This document shows positions 19,975-28,995 of a stretch of 64,000 bases of DNA, piece after piece (within the stretch, counting starts at the first letter, position 1; each line of letters starts with the position of its first letter). The stretch comes from Bradyrhizobium sp. CCBAU 53351 (GTDB lineage: Bacteria > Pseudomonadota > Alphaproteobacteria > Rhizobiales > Xanthobacteraceae). A program made the position numbers and the translations under genes. Location: positions 806,001 to 870,000 of the forward strand of contig NZ_CP030059.1 in assembly GCF_015291745.1 (NCBI RefSeq), given 5' to 3'. The notes under the pieces were generated by a model. The model saw nothing but the letters and a program-made list of their open reading frames with translations, did no database searches and was not told where the DNA came from.

Positions 19975-20147
19975 TCACCGCGATGGCCGACAAACCCGAG
20001 ACAGACGGAATCGTCCTCACCGAGGCGCAGAAGAAGAGCCGTCGTCAGCGCTCGATCGCGATCGCACTCGCGCTCGGCGTGCTGGTGGTGCTGTTCTTCG
20101 CCGTCACCATGGTCAAGGGACCGGCCGTTCTCGTGCGGCCGATGTAG
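19971..20147 (+). CDS. coxF: CoxF-like small membrane protein
   Basis: 58 residues. An ATG overlaps the ctaB stop (ATGA), and the reading frame ends 5 bp before the ctaG ATG. After a hydrophilic N-terminus ([20 protein letters not shown]) comes one membrane helix, about residues 29-48 ([20 protein letters not shown]), then a short tail. This layout, ctaB-coxF-ctaG-ctaE, is standard in rhizobia. The role in oxidase assembly is inferred from position only. Confidence 0.85.
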   Translation: MITAMADKPETDGIVLTEAQKKSRRQRSIAIALALGVLVVLFFAVTMVKGPAVLVRPM

Positions 20148-20152
20148 GACAG

Positions 20153-20806
20153 ATGAATCACGAGCCGACCATATCGCAGGATGTCAGCGCCAAGCCGGGC
20201 GATCGTAAGCCGGCCAAGCGCCGTGGGCTGGGCCGCGATGCGGTGGTTGCGTCCATCTGCGGCGGCGTGGTCGCGCTGATGGTCGGTGCGTCCTACGCGG
20301 CGGTGCCGTTCTACAATTGGTTCTGCCGCGCCACCGGTTTCAACGGCACGACGCAAGTCGCGACCTCCGCGCCGGCCACGGGGCCGATCGCGCGGAAGAT
20401 CTCCGTGCGTTTCGATTCCAACGTCGCGCCCGGCCTGCCCTGGAAGTTCGAGCCGGAGCAGAACGAGATCGAGGTCAAGATCGGAGAGGTCGTGACCGTC
20501 TTCTACACCGTGACCAACCAGGCCGCGCGCACCACGGCCGCCCAGGCCGCCTACAATGTCGCGCCGCTGACGGTCGGATCCTACTTCCAGAAGATCAACT
20601 GCTTCTGCTTCACCGAGCAGACCATGGCGCCCGGCGAGAAGCGGGAGATGCCCGTTGTGTTCTACGTCGACCCGTCGATCACCGAGGATCACGAGAACGA
20701 CGGGCTCAACACGATCACGCTGTCCTACACCTTCTATCCGGTGAAGGATCCCGTGGTGAAGCCGCTGGCATCGGGCGAAGGCGACAAGCGCAAGGGAAAT
20801 CTCTGA
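20153..20806 (+). CDS. ctaG: cytochrome c oxidase assembly protein CtaG/Cox11
   Basis: 217 residues. One N-terminal membrane anchor (about 27-50, followed by [16 protein letters not shown], typical of Cox11) and a periplasmic immunoglobulin-like domain with the copper motif [12 protein letters not shown]. It delivers copper to the CuB site of subunit I. The start at 20153 lies 5 bp after the coxF stop; an upstream extension of the frame overlaps ctaB and coxF and is not used. Confidence 0.96.
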   Translation: MNHEPTISQDVSAKPGDRKPAKRRGLGRDAVVASICGGVVALMVGASYAAVPFYNWFCRATGFNGTTQVATSAPATGPIARKISVRFDSNVAPGLPWKFEPEQNEIEVKIGEVVTVFYTVTNQAARTTAAQAAYNVAPLTVGSYFQKINCFCFTEQTMAPGEKREMPVVFYVDPSITEDHENDGLNTITLSYTFYPVKDPVVKPLASGEGDKRKGNL

Positions 20807-20885
20807 CCGCCGGGCTCGCGCTCGCAAGGTCGGAACCAAGGGGATAAGTGCCTGACAGGCACGGGATTGAGGAGAGAGACCGCAA

Positions 20886-21782
20886 ATGGCAACGGCGCAC
20901 ACCAAGCATCACGACTATCATCTGGTCGATCCCTCTCCGTGGCCGGCCGTCGGTTCGCTCTCGGCCTTCATCATGGCGGTCGGCGCGATCTCCTGGATGC
21001 ATCACATGTACTCGGCCGCGCCGATCGTGTTCGGCGTCGGCACCGTGGGCGTGCTCTACACGATGGTGAGCTGGTGGGGCGACGTGATCAAGGAAGCCCA
21101 GTACAAGGGCGACCACACCCGCGTCGTGCAGCTGCATCACCGCTACGGCATGATCCTGTTCATCGCCTCCGAGGTGATGTTCTTCGTCGCCTGGTTCTGG
21201 GCCTATTTCAACGCGGCGCTGTTTCCGGCCGACGCGGTCCACGCCACCCGCGACGCCGTGTTCGGCTGCGGCCTTGGCACCCAGGCCGGCGCCTGCGCGG
21301 TCCCCGGCACCTGGCCGCCGAAGGGCATCGAGACTTTCGATCCCTGGCACCTGCCGCTCCTGAACACGCTGATCCTGCTGACCTCGGGCACCACCGTGAC
21401 CTGGGCGCACCACGCGCTGCTCGAGAACGACCGCCAGGGCCTGAAATACGGCCTGATCCTCACCGTCGTGCTCGGCGCGCTTTTCACCTGCGTGCAGGCC
21501 TATGAGTACGGCCATGCGGCGTTCTCGTTCGGCGGCAACGTCTACGGCGCGACCTTCTTCATGGCGACCGGCTTCCACGGCTTCCACGTGCTGGTCGGCA
21601 CCATCTTCCTGCTCGTGTGTCTGTTCCGCGCCTATGCCGGCCACTTCACGCCGAAGCAGCACCTCGGCTTCGAGTTCGCCGCCTGGTACTGGCACTTCGT
21701 CGACGTGGTCTGGCTGTTCCTGTTCCTCTGCATCTACGTCTGGGGACACGGCGCCGAGACCATGGCCCACGGCGCGCACTGA
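20886..21782 (+). CDS. ctaE: cytochrome c oxidase subunit III
   Basis: 298 residues with seven predicted membrane helices. Family signatures are HHRYGMILFIASEVMFFVAWF (with the conserved Glu), TWPPKGIETFDPW, TSGTTVTWAHHALLE, GFHGFHVLVGTIFLLV and the C-terminal AAWYWHFVDVVWLFLF. It is the third core subunit of the aa3 oxidase and lines the oxygen and lipid side of subunit I. It is the last core gene of the operon, followed by a terminator. Confidence 0.97.
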   Translation: MATAHTKHHDYHLVDPSPWPAVGSLSAFIMAVGAISWMHHMYSAAPIVFGVGTVGVLYTMVSWWGDVIKEAQYKGDHTRVVQLHHRYGMILFIASEVMFFVAWFWAYFNAALFPADAVHATRDAVFGCGLGTQAGACAVPGTWPPKGIETFDPWHLPLLNTLILLTSGTTVTWAHHALLENDRQGLKYGLILTVVLGALFTCVQAYEYGHAAFSFGGNVYGATFFMATGFHGFHVLVGTIFLLVCLFRAYAGHFTPKQHLGFEFAAWYWHFVDVVWLFLFLCIYVWGHGAETMAHGAH

Positions 21783-21802
21783 GCCGCGAGGCAGATGATC
21801 AC

Positions 21803-21828
21803 AAAGGGCGGCCGCAGGGCCGCCCTTT
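21803..21828 (+). terminator. Rho-independent terminator after ctaE
   Basis: 10-bp stem AAAGGGCGGC / GCCGCCCTTT with a six-base loop, 20 bp after the ctaE stop. The T-run is short. Confidence 0.75.
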
Positions 21829-21880
21829 CGCATTTGGGACGCCGCAAGTTTCGGCGAGAAGTGTGATAGAGTCCGCCATC

Positions 21881-22282
21881 ATGAACGACACCGCCGGCAA
21901 ATCCGAGCCCGAGACCACCGTCCTGCAGAGCGCGCTGCGCGGGCTTGCCTGCAGATGTCCGCGTTGCGGCCAGGGCAAGCTCTATGCGGGCTTCCTCAAC
22001 CTCGCGCCCGCCTGCGAGCGCTGCGGTCTCGACTACGCCTTCATCGATACCGGCGATGGTCCGGCGATCTTCATCATCATGCTGGCCGGCGGGATCGTCG
22101 TTGCGGCAGCGCTCATCGTCGAGGTCAAATACCAGCCGCCATACTGGCTGCATGCGGTGCTGTGGTTGCCGCTGATCCTGGCCACCACGCTGTTGCCGCT
22201 GCGTGCGATGAAGTCGCTGCTGATCGCGCTGCAATTCCACCACAAGGCGGCGCCGGGCCGACTGGTCGACCGCACGAAATGA
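21881..22282 (+). CDS. DUF983 membrane protein
   Basis: 133 residues. An N-terminal zinc-ribbon-like pattern, CRCPRCGQGKLYAGFL then CERCGLDYAF, is followed by two membrane helices (about 63-82 and 89-107) and the conserved LPLRAMKSLLIALQFHHKA tail. The DUF983 family has no proven activity but is repeatedly found beside oxidase genes. Its stop overlaps the SURF1 start (ATGA), so the two are co-translated and a role in oxidase biogenesis is likely. Confidence 0.9.
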   Translation: MNDTAGKSEPETTVLQSALRGLACRCPRCGQGKLYAGFLNLAPACERCGLDYAFIDTGDGPAIFIIMLAGGIVVAAALIVEVKYQPPYWLHAVLWLPLILATTLLPLRAMKSLLIALQFHHKAAPGRLVDRTK

Positions 22283-23031
22283 ACCAGCCCGCGCGCAAGC
22301 CTCGCGTGGCCGGCTTCGCGCTGTTCACGCTGTTCCTGACGGCTGTTCTGCTGGCGCTCGGCCTTTGGCAATTGCAGCGGCGGACCGCAAAGCACGAGCT
22401 GATCGCGGCGCTCACCGAGCGGCTTGCCGCGGCGCCCATCGCGCTGCCGTCACCGGCCCAATGGGCTGCGCTCAATCCCGCACGCGACGAATTCCGCCGC
22501 GTCAGCTTCACGGCGACCTACGCGGCCCTGCCCGATGCGATGGTCTATTCGTCCGGCTCGGCGGTGCGCAAGGATGCCTCCGGCCCCGGCACCTGGGCGT
22601 TCCTGCCGGCGCGGCTTCCGAGCGGCGAGACGGTCGTGATCGATGCGGGCTTCGTCGAGAACACCATGCAGGACCGCGGCGTCGAGGATCGCGCGGTGAA
22701 GAAGCTCGTGACCGGGCAGCCGGTCGCGTTCACGGGCTATCTGCGCTTTCCCGAGGCGGCCGGCTGGCTGACGCCGACGGAGAACCGCGACAAGCGGCTC
22801 TGGTTCGTGCGCGATCATCCGGCCATCGCAAGCGCGCTCGGCTGGGGCGCGGTGGCGCCGTTCTATGTGGATCTCGAGCAGCCGGCGCCCGAGAACGGCA
22901 TTCCCCGTCCGGGGCCGCTCGACGTGCATCTGAAGGATGACCACCTGCAATATGCCGTCACCTGGTTCTTGCTCGCGGGCGCCGTGCTGATCGCCTTTGC
23001 GGTGTGGGCCAGAGGCCGGCGGCAGAGCTGA
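22279..23031 (+). CDS. SURF1 family oxidase assembly protein
   Basis: 250 residues. Two membrane helices bracket the protein (about 10-28 and 226-244), as in all SURF1 proteins. The N-terminal FLTAVLLALGLWQLQRR and the C-terminal LKDDHLQYAVTWFLLA are signatures. The periplasmic domain between them has GFVENTM and GYLRFPEAAGWLTP. SURF1 binds heme A and helps insert it into subunit I. Its ATG overlaps the DUF983 stop. Confidence 0.95.
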   Translation: MNQPARKPRVAGFALFTLFLTAVLLALGLWQLQRRTAKHELIAALTERLAAAPIALPSPAQWAALNPARDEFRRVSFTATYAALPDAMVYSSGSAVRKDASGPGTWAFLPARLPSGETVVIDAGFVENTMQDRGVEDRAVKKLVTGQPVAFTGYLRFPEAAGWLTPTENRDKRLWFVRDHPAIASALGWGAVAPFYVDLEQPAPENGIPRPGPLDVHLKDDHLQYAVTWFLLAGAVLIAFAVWARGRRQS

Positions 23032-23145
23032 GCTGGTCGGTCTCCGCGCGGGAACCCGGTATCGCCCGGGGTTTATTATTCAGCGCACATTCACGAGTGT
23101 GGTCCTAAGCCGCCAGTGGTTTCCCGCGGCAGACAGGATTGCGGC

Positions 23146-23514
23146 GTGAGCGATTTCGATCAGATGGGAATTGTCGTCGACTGGCTGGACGCCTGCCGGA
23201 AGGGCGACCTCACGACGTTGCTCGACCTCTATGCGGACGACGCCCAGGTCGAATGCACGTGCAACGGCGCGCGGCGCTATCGCGGCCGGAGCGAGCTTGA
23301 GGCCTATTGGCAGCCGCGGCTCAGCGCGTTCTCGCTGGCGGGTTTCGGGCTGGAGGAAATTCGCCCGGCGCCCCATGGCGTCGATCTCGAATATTCCGTC
23401 GCCGGCGCGCTGCGCATTCACGCCTCCTTTCGCTTCAGTCCGGAAGGCAAGATCCGCAGCACGCTGTGCGAGCCGGCGCGGCAGAACGCGCATGACGGCT
23501 GTTGCGCCTGCTGA
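23146..23514 (+). CDS. NTF2-like / SnoaL-type small protein
   Basis: 122 residues from a GTG at 23146, which has an AGGA motif upstream; a GTG at 23116 and an ATG at 23164 are alternatives. The pattern VVDWLDACRKGDLTTLLDLYADDAQVEC, then RYRGRSELEAYWQPRL and later beta strands, fits the NTF2-like fold. The C-terminus is Cys-rich (HDGCCAC). Function is unknown. It stands between the SURF1 gene and a two-component system and ends in a Rhizobiales repeat. Confidence 0.7.
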   Translation: MSDFDQMGIVVDWLDACRKGDLTTLLDLYADDAQVECTCNGARRYRGRSELEAYWQPRLSAFSLAGFGLEEIRPAPHGVDLEYSVAGALRIHASFRFSPEGKIRSTLCEPARQNAHDGCCAC

Positions 23515-23516
23515 AG

Positions 23517-23613
23517 CACGATCGAAAAAGTGCGCAGCGGTTTTCCGAAGAGATCACGCTTGAAGAACAACCTAGAGCGCGATGACGATTCTTCCTCATC
23601 GCGTTGCGCTTTA
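23517..23613. repeat. Rhizobiales intergenic palindromic element
   Basis: Contains GTGCGCAGCGGTTTTCCGAA followed by an AGAGCGCGATGACGATT...TCATCGCG hairpin (perfect CGCGATGA / TCATCGCG arms near 23577-23603), a layout I recognise from many Bradyrhizobium intergenic regions. Its right end overlaps the stop codon of the histidine kinase, so it may end both convergent transcripts. Confidence 0.7.
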
Positions 23614-24972
23614 GCCGCTGGCCGGCGCCTCGCGTGTCGTCTCGGCCGGAAGGCGGCAACGGACATAGGTTCGCTCGTCCACGCGCAGCAGTGACAGCGA
23701 TCCGCTGAGCGCGCGCACGCGCTCATGCATGCCGGTCAGGCCGCGGCCGAAGGCATTGTCGGCGGGGAAGCCGCCGCCGTCGTCGGAGATCTCGACGATC
23801 AGTGTTTCGCCGGCGATGGTCGCCTGGACATGGGCGCTGCCGGCCTTGGCGTGGCGCAGCACGTTGGTCAGTGACTCCTGGATCACGCGATAGACGGTAC
23901 GCGCCAACGGCCCGTCGATCACGTCGAGATCCGGATCGATCGTATCCGTCAGGATGATATGAGGCGCCTGCTTGCGAAAGTTTCGGAGCAGCGTCTGCAC
24001 GCTGGTCGCAAGGCCCAGCTCCTCGATGTAGAGCGGCCGCAGCCGATCGAGGATGCGCCGGTTGGTCTGCTGCAGCGCTTCGACCGATTGCAGCACCTCT
24101 TCCGCCGAGTTGCCGAGATTTCCCGCCTGGGGCGAGGCGTCGATCAGTGCGATCGTGCCGGCGCGGATGCTGAACAGCAGCGGTCCGAGTTCGTCGTGCA
24201 ATTCGCGGGCGAGATCGCGCCGCTCGTCGTCCTGGAGCGATACCAGACGATGCATCAGATCGCGATTGTCCTGGCTCAATTGCGCGAGCGTTGCCGCCAG
24301 CGCGTTTGCCTCCGCACAGCTCTGCCGAATCTCGGGCGGCCCTCCGACCGGGATCGGCGTCGCGTAATCGCCACGCCGCATCCGCGTCAGGCCTTTGCCG
24401 AGATGCTGCAGGGGGCGCAGAGCCGATCCAGTGAAGGCGTAGGCGATAATTCCAGTGAGCACCATCAGCATGGCGACGAGACTGGTCAAAGCGAGAAAGC
24501 CGATCCACTTCTCGAATAGGTCGGCTGACAGATCCGGCAAAAACACGATATCGCCGATGTGCTTGCCATCAATGACCACAGCAGACGCGGTATCCATGTC
24601 CGGTATGGTCAGAAGATTGATGAACCACCCTGGAACCAGCTTCAGGTTGCGCGTGTCATCTCTCGGGGAGGGAGAAGGACCCTCTTCGACCCGACGGAAT
24701 TGAATATCGGAGGAGGTGTCCAGCGACTGGACGAAGGCATCCAGCGTCTTCTGCGGATTGTCCGAGGCGCGCAGCGTGTTGTTGAGCGCGGTGGCAAGAA
24801 TCCTGGTCGAGCGCCGGGCCGGCTCGTTCTCATCGGCAAGCTGCCCGGTTGCAAATATCTGCAGCAATATGCCGCCCAGGATCAGCGCGGCGAGAAAACT
24901 CGCGCCGAGCGGAAGAAACAGTTGTGTTCTGAACGACAGTTGGTGCCACATTAGGTCAATTCTAACGCGCAT
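23611..24972 (-). CDS. NarL-type (HisKA_3) sensor histidine kinase
   Basis: 453 residues. TM1 (about 17-40), an extracytoplasmic sensor of about 110 residues, TM2 (about 156-180), HAMP (about 181-235) and then the HisKA_3 dimerization helix with phospho-acceptor His259 in LARELHDELGPLL. The C-terminal ATPase domain has the N box VIQESLTNVLRHA and G boxes SDDGGGFP and GRGLTGMHERV. The signal is unknown; the sensor has no recognised domain. It is divergent from a matching LuxR-type response regulator 66 bp away, its obvious partner. ATG 24951 is an alternative start. Confidence 0.93.
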   Translation of the reverse strand: MRVRIDLMWHQLSFRTQLFLPLGASFLAALILGGILLQIFATGQLADENEPARRSTRILATALNNTLRASDNPQKTLDAFVQSLDTSSDIQFRRVEEGPSPSPRDDTRNLKLVPGWFINLLTIPDMDTASAVVIDGKHIGDIVFLPDLSADLFEKWIGFLALTSLVAMLMVLTGIIAYAFTGSALRPLQHLGKGLTRMRRGDYATPIPVGGPPEIRQSCAEANALAATLAQLSQDNRDLMHRLVSLQDDERRDLARELHDELGPLLFSIRAGTIALIDASPQAGNLGNSAEEVLQSVEALQQTNRRILDRLRPLYIEELGLATSVQTLLRNFRKQAPHIILTDTIDPDLDVIDGPLARTVYRVIQESLTNVLRHAKAGSAHVQATIAGETLIVEISDDGGGFPADNAFGRGLTGMHERVRALSGSLSLLRVDERTYVRCRLPAETTREAPASG

Positions 24973-25038
24973 CGGCGGGATTTGCTCTTTCCATTTGTTC
25001 CCGGCGGTCTATGAGTCAAGAAAACAAGAGAGCGCGCG

Positions 25039-25683
25039 ATGCAAGATACTGCCAAGCCGGGGACCCGGGTCCTGATCGTCGACGACCATCCCGTGGTGCT
25101 GTCCGGTTGCCGCACCCTGTTCGCGTCCGACCATTCGATCCGTATCGAGGAGGCGACGGACGCCAAATCCGGGCATCGCGCCTATGTCAGCAAGCGTCCA
25201 GACGTCGCCGTGATCGACATCAGCCTGCCCGATGTCTCCGGCTTCGAGCTGATGCGACGGATCCGCAAGGACGATCCCGACGCCAAGATCATCATGTTCA
25301 GCATGAACGACGATCCGGCCTTCGTGGTGCGGGCAGTCGAGCTTGGGGCGCAGGGTTATGTTTCCAAGGGCGACGATCCCAGGATCCTGCTGAAAGCGGT
25401 GCGCAAGGTGGTCGCGGGCGACAATTTCATCTCACCGCAACTCGCGGAAGCCGTGACGTTTTCCGGCGCGGCGATCAAGGCCAACCCGGCCTCGCAGATG
25501 ACGCCGCGGGAGCTCGAGATTCTCCGCCTGCTCGGACGCGGCGACAAGATCGTGGAAGTCGCGGAAGCGCTCGGCATCTCCTACAAGACGGTCGCCAACA
25601 CCACGTCCCTGCTCAAGCAGAAATTGGGGGCCAAGAACCACTCCGACCTGATCAGGATCGCAGTGGAAATCGGGATGAATTGA
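25039..25683 (+). CDS. NarL/FixJ-type response regulator
   Basis: 214 residues. Receiver domain (1-125) with acidic residues Asp15/Asp16 in VLIVDDHPVV, phospho-acceptor Asp60 in VAVIDISLPD, Ser/Thr in IIMFSMND and Lys in GYVSKGDD. The C-terminal LuxR helix-turn-helix (about 150-210) reads MTPRELEILRLL, VAEALGISYKTVANTTSLLKQKL. It is divergent from the HisKA_3 kinase, with which it should form a phosphorelay. Target genes are unknown. Confidence 0.94.
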   Translation: MQDTAKPGTRVLIVDDHPVVLSGCRTLFASDHSIRIEEATDAKSGHRAYVSKRPDVAVIDISLPDVSGFELMRRIRKDDPDAKIIMFSMNDDPAFVVRAVELGAQGYVSKGDDPRILLKAVRKVVAGDNFISPQLAEAVTFSGAAIKANPASQMTPRELEILRLLGRGDKIVEVAEALGISYKTVANTTSLLKQKLGAKNHSDLIRIAVEIGMN

Positions 25684-25999
25684 CGTCCCGGGGCTGCCCG
25701 GGCACCACCGGCCCGGAAGCGCCGAACCGGCCGCTCCAGCCGGTTCGGCGGGACGGATCGGTGTCAGCGCGCAGCCGGGCAATGCATGGACACCGCCGAC
25801 ACCCATCCGCCGACCCCAATGGGCGGAGGCAGGGTTCGTTCCCAACGAATCCCATAATTCGGGAAAGAGCGGCAATGTGCGACGTGCTGCTGCACGGGAG
25901 CGTTTGCCGGGCCCGGATCTCGATCGGGAAAAATAGGAACATTTGCTTGCCCTCATCGTTTTCGCCCTTGACGGTTTCGTGACAGGCGACGAAAGAGTT
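25684..25999. other. intergenic region, no gene seen
   Basis: No supported coding sequence. Contains a GGGCTGCCCGGGCA-like dyad just after the response regulator stop that may end its transcript. A TTGACG at 25968-25973 could be a -35 element for the structured RNA downstream, but no convincing -10 follows. Confidence 0.4.
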
Positions 26000-26106
26000 G
26001 CGCGAACAGTTTTGAGGGGGCGACGACCCCGAGAGGCAAATCGGTCTGCACACATCAACGACAGACCTTCCAAGAGAGGGGCTGCGGCATCGCCGCAGCC
26101 CCTTTT
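26000..26106 (+). ncRNA. candidate structured small RNA
   Basis: Three consecutive stem-loops are visible in a region without a gene: GGGG-CGACGA-CCCC (26017-26030), GGTCTG-N13-CAGACC (26043-26067) and the terminator GGGGCTGCGGC-ATC-GCCGCAGCCCC (26078-26102) followed by TTTT. The upstream gene ended about 330 bp earlier and thrC starts about 150 bp later, so the terminator needs its own transcript. The 5' end is a guess; no known family is recognised. Confidence 0.45.
26078..26106 (+). terminator. strong Rho-independent terminator
   Basis: Perfect 11-bp GC-rich stem with an ATC loop and TTTT tail. It ends either the candidate small RNA or a long 3' UTR of the response regulator. Confidence 0.88.
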
Positions 26107-26215
26107 CGTTGACCGGGGGAGAGGCGGGAAGCGGTTTCCCGATGCCGCAAAACACTTTATGGTGGCCCAAAGCCTCTGGCCGCTAACAAGTAATTTCGTG
26201 AAATCAAAGGCTTAA

Positions 26216-26235
26216 CGAGCGGCGCAGGCCGCTCG
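26216..26235 (+). promoter_or_regulatory. leader hairpin before thrC
   Basis: CGAGCGGC-GCAG-GCCGCTCG, a perfect 8-bp stem that ends 6 bp before the thrC ribosome-binding site (GGAGGG, 26242-26247). It may affect thrC translation. Confidence 0.4.
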
Positions 26236-26251
26236 GCCTTTGGAGGGCAGT

Positions 26252-27670
26252 TTGACTCGTTATATCTCGACCCGGGGCGAGGCCCCCGAACTCGGCTTCT
26301 GCGACGTGATGCTGACCGGGCTTGCCCGCGACGGCGGCCTGTATGTGCCGAACATCTGGCCGCAGCTCTCCAGCGAGACCATCGCCGGTTTCTTCGGCCG
26401 TCCCTATTGGGAGGTCGCGGTCGATGTGATTCGTCCCTTCACCGGCGGCGAGATCACCGATGTCGAGCTCGGCCGCATGGCGAACGAGGCCTATGCGACC
26501 TTCCGCCATCCCGCGGTGGTGCCGCTGCGCCAGATGGCGCCGCACCAATTCGTGCTGGAGCTGTTCCACGGTCCGACGCTCGCCTTCAAGGACGTGGCGA
26601 TGCAGCTCATCTCGCGGCTGATGGACCATGTGCTCGCCAAGCGCGGTCAGCGCACCACCATCGTGGTCGCGACGTCGGGCGATACCGGCGGCGCCGCGGT
26701 GGAGGCTTTCGCCGGCCTCGAGAACGTGGATCTGATCGTGCTGTTTCCGCACGGCCGCATCTCGGAGGTGCAGCGGCGGATGATGACGACGACGGGCGCG
26801 GCCAATGTCCATGCGCTCGCCATCGAGGGAAATTTCGACGACTGCCAGGCGCTCGTGAAGGGGATGTTCAACAACCATCGCTTCCGCGATGCGACCTCGC
26901 TCTCCGGCGTCAATTCCATCAACTGGGCGCGCATCGTCGCCCAGGTGGTCTACTACTTCACGTCCGCCGTTGCCGTCGGTGCGCCGGCGCGCGCGGTGGA
27001 TTTCGTCGTGCCGACCGGCAATTTCGGCGACATCTTTGCCGGCTACGTCGCCAAGCGCATGGGATTGCCGGTGCGGACCCTGCGCATCGCCGCCAACGTC
27101 AACGACATTCTCGCGCGCACGCTGAAGACGGGGATCTACGAAGTGCGCGAGGTGCACGCGACCGCGTCGCCGTCGATGGACATCCAGATCTCGTCGAATT
27201 TCGAGCGGCTGCTGTTCGAGGCTGGCCGGCGCGATGCGGCGGGTGTGCGCCGCCTGATGGATTCGCTGAAGCAGTCTGGACGTTTCGTGCTGCCCGATGC
27301 GACACTGGCCGCCATCCGCGAGGAGTTCGACGCCGGTCGCGCCGACGAGACCGAGACCGCGGCTGCGATCCGTGCCGGCTGGCGCGAGGCGGGCGAGCTG
27401 GTCGATCCCCATACGGCAGTGGCGCTCGCTGTCGCCGATCGCGACACCACGGACACTGGGGTGCCGAGCATCGTGCTTTCCACCGCTCATCCGGCCAAAT
27501 TCCCCGACGCCGTCGAAGCGGCCTGCGGCCAGCGGCCGCAACTGCCGGCCTGGCTCGACGGATTGATGACCAAATCCGAACACATGAAGGTGATGAAGAA
27601 CGATCAGGCCGAGGTCGAGCGGTTCGTGCTGGCGGTCAGCCGCGCCGCAAAGCAGGGAGTTGCCGGATGA
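26252..27670 (+). CDS. thrC: threonine synthase
   Basis: 472 residues. The TTG at 26252 is taken as start because MTRYISTRGEAPELGF is the standard ThrC N-terminus and GGAGGG lies just upstream; a TTG 12 bp earlier overlaps that ribosome-binding site. The PLP-binding Lys is in HGPTLAFKDVAMQ; the phosphate-binding TSGDTGGAAVEAF and the later PTGNFGDIFAGYVAKRMGLP are present. It converts O-phosphohomoserine to threonine. Its stop overlaps the start of an M16 peptidase gene (ATGA). Confidence 0.96.
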   Translation: MTRYISTRGEAPELGFCDVMLTGLARDGGLYVPNIWPQLSSETIAGFFGRPYWEVAVDVIRPFTGGEITDVELGRMANEAYATFRHPAVVPLRQMAPHQFVLELFHGPTLAFKDVAMQLISRLMDHVLAKRGQRTTIVVATSGDTGGAAVEAFAGLENVDLIVLFPHGRISEVQRRMMTTTGAANVHALAIEGNFDDCQALVKGMFNNHRFRDATSLSGVNSINWARIVAQVVYYFTSAVAVGAPARAVDFVVPTGNFGDIFAGYVAKRMGLPVRTLRIAANVNDILARTLKTGIYEVREVHATASPSMDIQISSNFERLLFEAGRRDAAGVRRLMDSLKQSGRFVLPDATLAAIREEFDAGRADETETAAAIRAGWREAGELVDPHTAVALAVADRDTTDTGVPSIVLSTAHPAKFPDAVEAACGQRPQLPAWLDGLMTKSEHMKVMKNDQAEVERFVLAVSRAAKQGVAG

Positions 27671-28956
27671 GTGTCGAGATTTCCAAGCTTGCCTCCGGCC
27701 TGACCGTCGTCACTGACGAGATGCCCCATCTCGAGACCGCGGCGCTCGGTGTCTGGGCCGGCGTCGGTGGCCGCGACGAGAAGCCGAACGAGCACGGCAT
27801 TTCGCATCTCTTGGAACACATGGCGTTCAAGGGCACGACCAAGCGCTCCTCGCGCGAGATCGTCGAGGAGATCGAGGCGGTCGGCGGCGACCTCAATGCC
27901 GGCACCTCGACCGAGACCACGTCCTATTACGCGCGGGTGCTGAAGGCCGACGTGCCGCTCGCGCTCGACGTGCTCGCCGACATCCTCGCCAATCCCGCCT
28001 TCGAGCCCGACGAGCTGGAGCGCGAGAAGAACGTCATTGTGCAGGAGATCGGTGCCGCGCAGGACACACCCGACGACGTCGTCTTCGAGCATCTCAACGA
28101 GCTCTGCTATCCGGACCAGCCGATGGGCCGCTCACTGCTCGGCACGGCCAAGACGCTGCGCGCCTTCAACCGCGACATGCTGCGCGGCTATCTTTCGACG
28201 CATTATCGCGGACCCGACATGGTGGTGGCGGCGGCCGGCGCGGTCGATCACAGCCAAGTGGTCGCCGAGGCCGAGAAGCGCTTCGCGACTTTCGAGGGGA
28301 CGCCGGGTCCGAAGCCGCAAACCGCCCAGTTCGGCAAGGGCGGCGCCAAGGTGGTGCATCGCGAGCTGGAGCAGGCGCATCTGACGCTGGCACTGGAAGG
28401 CGTGCCGCAGAGCGATCTGTCGCTGTTCTCGCTCCAGGTCTTCACCAACATCCTCGGCGGCGGAATGTCCTCGCGCCTGTTCCAGGAGGTGCGCGAGAAG
28501 CGCGGCCTCTGCTACTCCATCTATTCGTTCCACGCGCCCTATACCGACACCGGCTTCTTCGGCCTCTACACCGGTACCGATCCGGCCGACGCGCCGGAGA
28601 TGATGGAGGTCGTGGTCGACATCATGAATGATTCGGTGGAGACGCTGACCGAGGCCGAGATCGCGCGGGCCAAGGCGCAGATGAAGGCGGGCCTCCTGAT
28701 GGCGCTGGAGAGCTGCTCGTCCCGCGCCGAGCAGCTTGCCCGGCATGTCCTTGCCTATGGGCGGCCGCAGACGGTGGAGGAGCTGGTGGCCCGGATCGAC
28801 GCCGTCAGCGTCGAATCGACCCGGGACGCGGCGCGGGCGCTGTTGTCGCGGAGCCGGCCGGCCGTTGTCGCATTGGGCAGTGGCAGGGGTCTGGACACGG
28901 CGGTGTCTTTTGCGGAAGGATTGACCCGGGCACGTGCCAAGGCGCGGCTGCATTAG
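27667..28956 (+). CDS. M16 family zinc peptidase (processing-peptidase-like)
   Basis: 429 residues. The inverted zinc motif HLLEHMAFKG (HxxEH) with the distal Glu in the following helix (EREKNVIVQEIGAAQD) marks an active M16 subunit. The C-terminal substrate-binding half has LGGGMSSRLFQEVREKRGLCYSIYS, the glycine- and Arg/Tyr-containing signature. It resembles the mitochondrial processing peptidase beta subunit; bacterial members degrade or process peptides. Translation is coupled to thrC by a 4-bp overlap, an arrangement common in rhizobia, though no metabolic link is evident. Confidence 0.93.
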   Translation: MSVEISKLASGLTVVTDEMPHLETAALGVWAGVGGRDEKPNEHGISHLLEHMAFKGTTKRSSREIVEEIEAVGGDLNAGTSTETTSYYARVLKADVPLALDVLADILANPAFEPDELEREKNVIVQEIGAAQDTPDDVVFEHLNELCYPDQPMGRSLLGTAKTLRAFNRDMLRGYLSTHYRGPDMVVAAAGAVDHSQVVAEAEKRFATFEGTPGPKPQTAQFGKGGAKVVHRELEQAHLTLALEGVPQSDLSLFSLQVFTNILGGGMSSRLFQEVREKRGLCYSIYSFHAPYTDTGFFGLYTGTDPADAPEMMEVVVDIMNDSVETLTEAEIARAKAQMKAGLLMALESCSSRAEQLARHVLAYGRPQTVEELVARIDAVSVESTRDAARALLSRSRPAVVALGSGRGLDTAVSFAEGLTRARAKARLH

Positions 28957-28995
28957 GAGCCGCGCGCGGGTCGATCTGCCCCGGGAAGCATCACC

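Noticed and set aside
26407..27666. upstream extension of the M16 peptidase frame through thrC
   Set aside because: The sequence before 27667 is an out-of-frame reading of thrC; a proper ATG at 27667 overlaps the thrC stop and begins the conserved peptidase domain.
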